Source: Polynucleobacter sp. AP-Kolm-20A-A1 (GTDB lineage: Bacteria; Pseudomonadota; Gammaproteobacteria; Burkholderiales; Burkholderiaceae). Taken from it: a stretch of DNA of 64,000 bases. A model generated the notes under the pieces. That model was not told the origin of the DNA and did no database searches. It was given only the letters and a program-made list of their open reading frames with translations. Made by a program: the position numbers and the translations under genes. Where the stretch lies: assembly GCF_018688315.1 (NCBI RefSeq), contig NZ_CP061315.1, positions 1,674,001-1,738,000 on the forward strand. Reading direction: 5' to 3'. Shown here in pieces: positions 63,094 through 64,000 of this stretch (within the stretch, counting starts at the first letter, position 1; each line of letters begins with the position of its first letter).

Positions 63094-64000
63094 ATGATCC
63101 GTACAGCCCTTCTCTCCGTCTCCGATAAAAATGGCATCGTGCCTTTTGCTAAAGCCCTTCATGATCAAGGTATCAAGCTAATTTCCACCGGAGGCACCGC
63201 AAAGCTCTTGGCTGAGAACAGTTTGCCTGTTGTAGAAGTTTCATCCCTGACTAAATTTCCAGAAATGCTTGATGGCCGCGTTAAAACGCTCCACCCCATG
63301 GTGCATGGCGGTCTACTAGCGCGCAGAGACTTCCCGGAACATATGGCGGCGCTTAAAGAGCACGGCATCGACACAATCGACATGCTGGTAATTAATCTGT
63401 ATCCATTTAATGAGACTATTGCCAAGGAAAACTGCTCATTTGAAGATGCGGTTGAAAATATTGATATCGGCGGTCCAGCCATGTTACGCGCTGCCGCCAA
63501 GAATCATCAAGACGTTACCGTACTGATTTCACCCGAAGATTACGCCCCAGTCTTGGCTGAAATGAAAGCCAATAAGAATGCTGTTTCATACAAGACTAAT
63601 TTGACTTTAGCCAAAAAAGTATTTGCCCATACAGCTCAATATGATGGTGCAATTGCCAACTATCTCTCAGCATTAGGTGATGACTTAGACCATAAAGCTC
63701 GTTCTGCCTATCCAGAAACTCTGCATCTTGCTTTCGAAAAAGTACAAGAGATGCGTTATGGCGAGAACCCACATCAATCCGCTGCTTTCTACAAAGATAT
63801 TTATCCCGTAGATGGCGCACTTGCTAACTACAAACAGTTACAAGGCAAGGAACTGTCATACAACAATATTGCTGATGCTGATTCGGCCTGGGAATGCGTT
63901 AAGAGCTTTACCGGCAATGCTGGTGGCGCTGCTGCGTGCGTCATCATCAAGCACGCCAATCCTTGCGGCGTTGCTGTAGGCTCAACAGCGCTTGAGGCAT
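63094..64000 (+). CDS. purH: Bifunctional AICAR formyltransferase/IMP cyclohydrolase (3' end outside window)
   Basis: PurH carries out the last two steps of IMP synthesis. The frame is open from the ATG at 63094 to the right edge, so about 302 of the usual 520 or so residues are present. They cover the cyclohydrolase (MGS) domain ([65 protein letters not shown]) and the start of the formyltransferase domain ([38 protein letters not shown]). It lies 47 nt after fis. Confidence 0.96.
   Translation, partial: MIRTALLSVSDKNGIVPFAKALHDQGIKLISTGGTAKLLAENSLPVVEVSSLTKFPEMLDGRVKTLHPMVHGGLLARRDFPEHMAALKEHGIDTIDMLVINLYPFNETIAKENCSFEDAVENIDIGGPAMLRAAAKNHQDVTVLISPEDYAPVLAEMKANKNAVSYKTNLTLAKKVFAHTAQYDGAIANYLSALGDDLDHKARSAYPETLHLAFEKVQEMRYGENPHQSAAFYKDIYPVDGALANYKQLQGKELSYNNIADADSAWECVKSFTGNAGGAAACVIIKHANPCGVAVGSTALEA

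Overview
The window reads as a contiguous stretch of chromosome from a small-genome betaproteobacterium of the Burkholderiaceae, most likely Polynucleobacter. This is inferred from gene content and order, not from a database search. The supporting blocks are pgk-pyk-fba-purC-purE-purK-sua5, glyQ-glyS-gmhB-plsC, lptD-surA-pdxA-rsmA divergent from amgK-murU, pepP-ubiH, dusB-fis-purH and recA-recX. Coding density is very high, operons overlap by 4 nt, and several convergent gene pairs overlap at their 3' ends. No rRNA, CRISPR array, insertion sequence, integrase or phage gene was seen. One tRNA is present.

Layout. 1-3.2 kb: the 3' part of a BvgS/EvgS-like hybrid histidine kinase cut by the window edge, then dacB (PBP4). 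3.2-10.7 kb (minus): a lower-glycolysis and purine operon. 10.9-15.9 kb: ilvE, a CHCC zinc-finger protein, waaF, two small conserved proteins and the periplasmic protease bepA. 15.9-22.3 kb: an accessory zone. moaC is followed by a 2-kb islet of small exported or membrane proteins and then by a second, diverged copy of the moaC 3' end. After that come an outer-membrane beta-barrel protein, an OafA-like acyltransferase with an SGNH domain, and a lone type IV pilin. 22.3-27.7 kb (minus): a TerC-family protein, sucDC, recX and recA (with a near-perfect LexA box), and a DUF2878 membrane protein. 27.7-29 kb: tRNA-Met, a small exported protein and a MOSC protein.

29-38.6 kb is a transport and metabolism block. 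An MFS symporter lies divergent from a Tat-exported TRAP system that is followed by a leaderless gamma-glutamyltransferase-like enzyme. TRIC, maiA, AEC and gamma-carbonic anhydrase genes follow. 38.6-42.9 kb: amtB, a Rap1a/Tai-like exported protein, a glycine-zipper lipoprotein, OsmC, a rhodanese and a PF07399-type antiporter. 43-51.6 kb (plus): miaB-ybeY-corC-lnt and glyQS-gmhB-plsC. 51.6-57.4 kb (minus): the envelope-biogenesis operon lptD-surA-pdxA-rsmA. 57.4-64 kb (plus): amgK-murU-pepP-ubiH, dusB-fis, and the start of purH, cut by the right edge.

The genes work together mainly in envelope building and recycling (waaF, gmhB, lptD, surA, bepA, lnt, dacB, amgK, murU), central carbon and purine synthesis, and tRNA modification (sua5, miaB, dusB). 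The most unusual observation is the double moaC 3' end flanking a small islet. It has the form of a decayed element or recombination import that attached at the end of moaC and gave the gene a replacement tail. A second item is a branched RNA-like structure in the leader of the MFS gene. No complete, clearly novel multi-gene system could be demonstrated from sequence alone.
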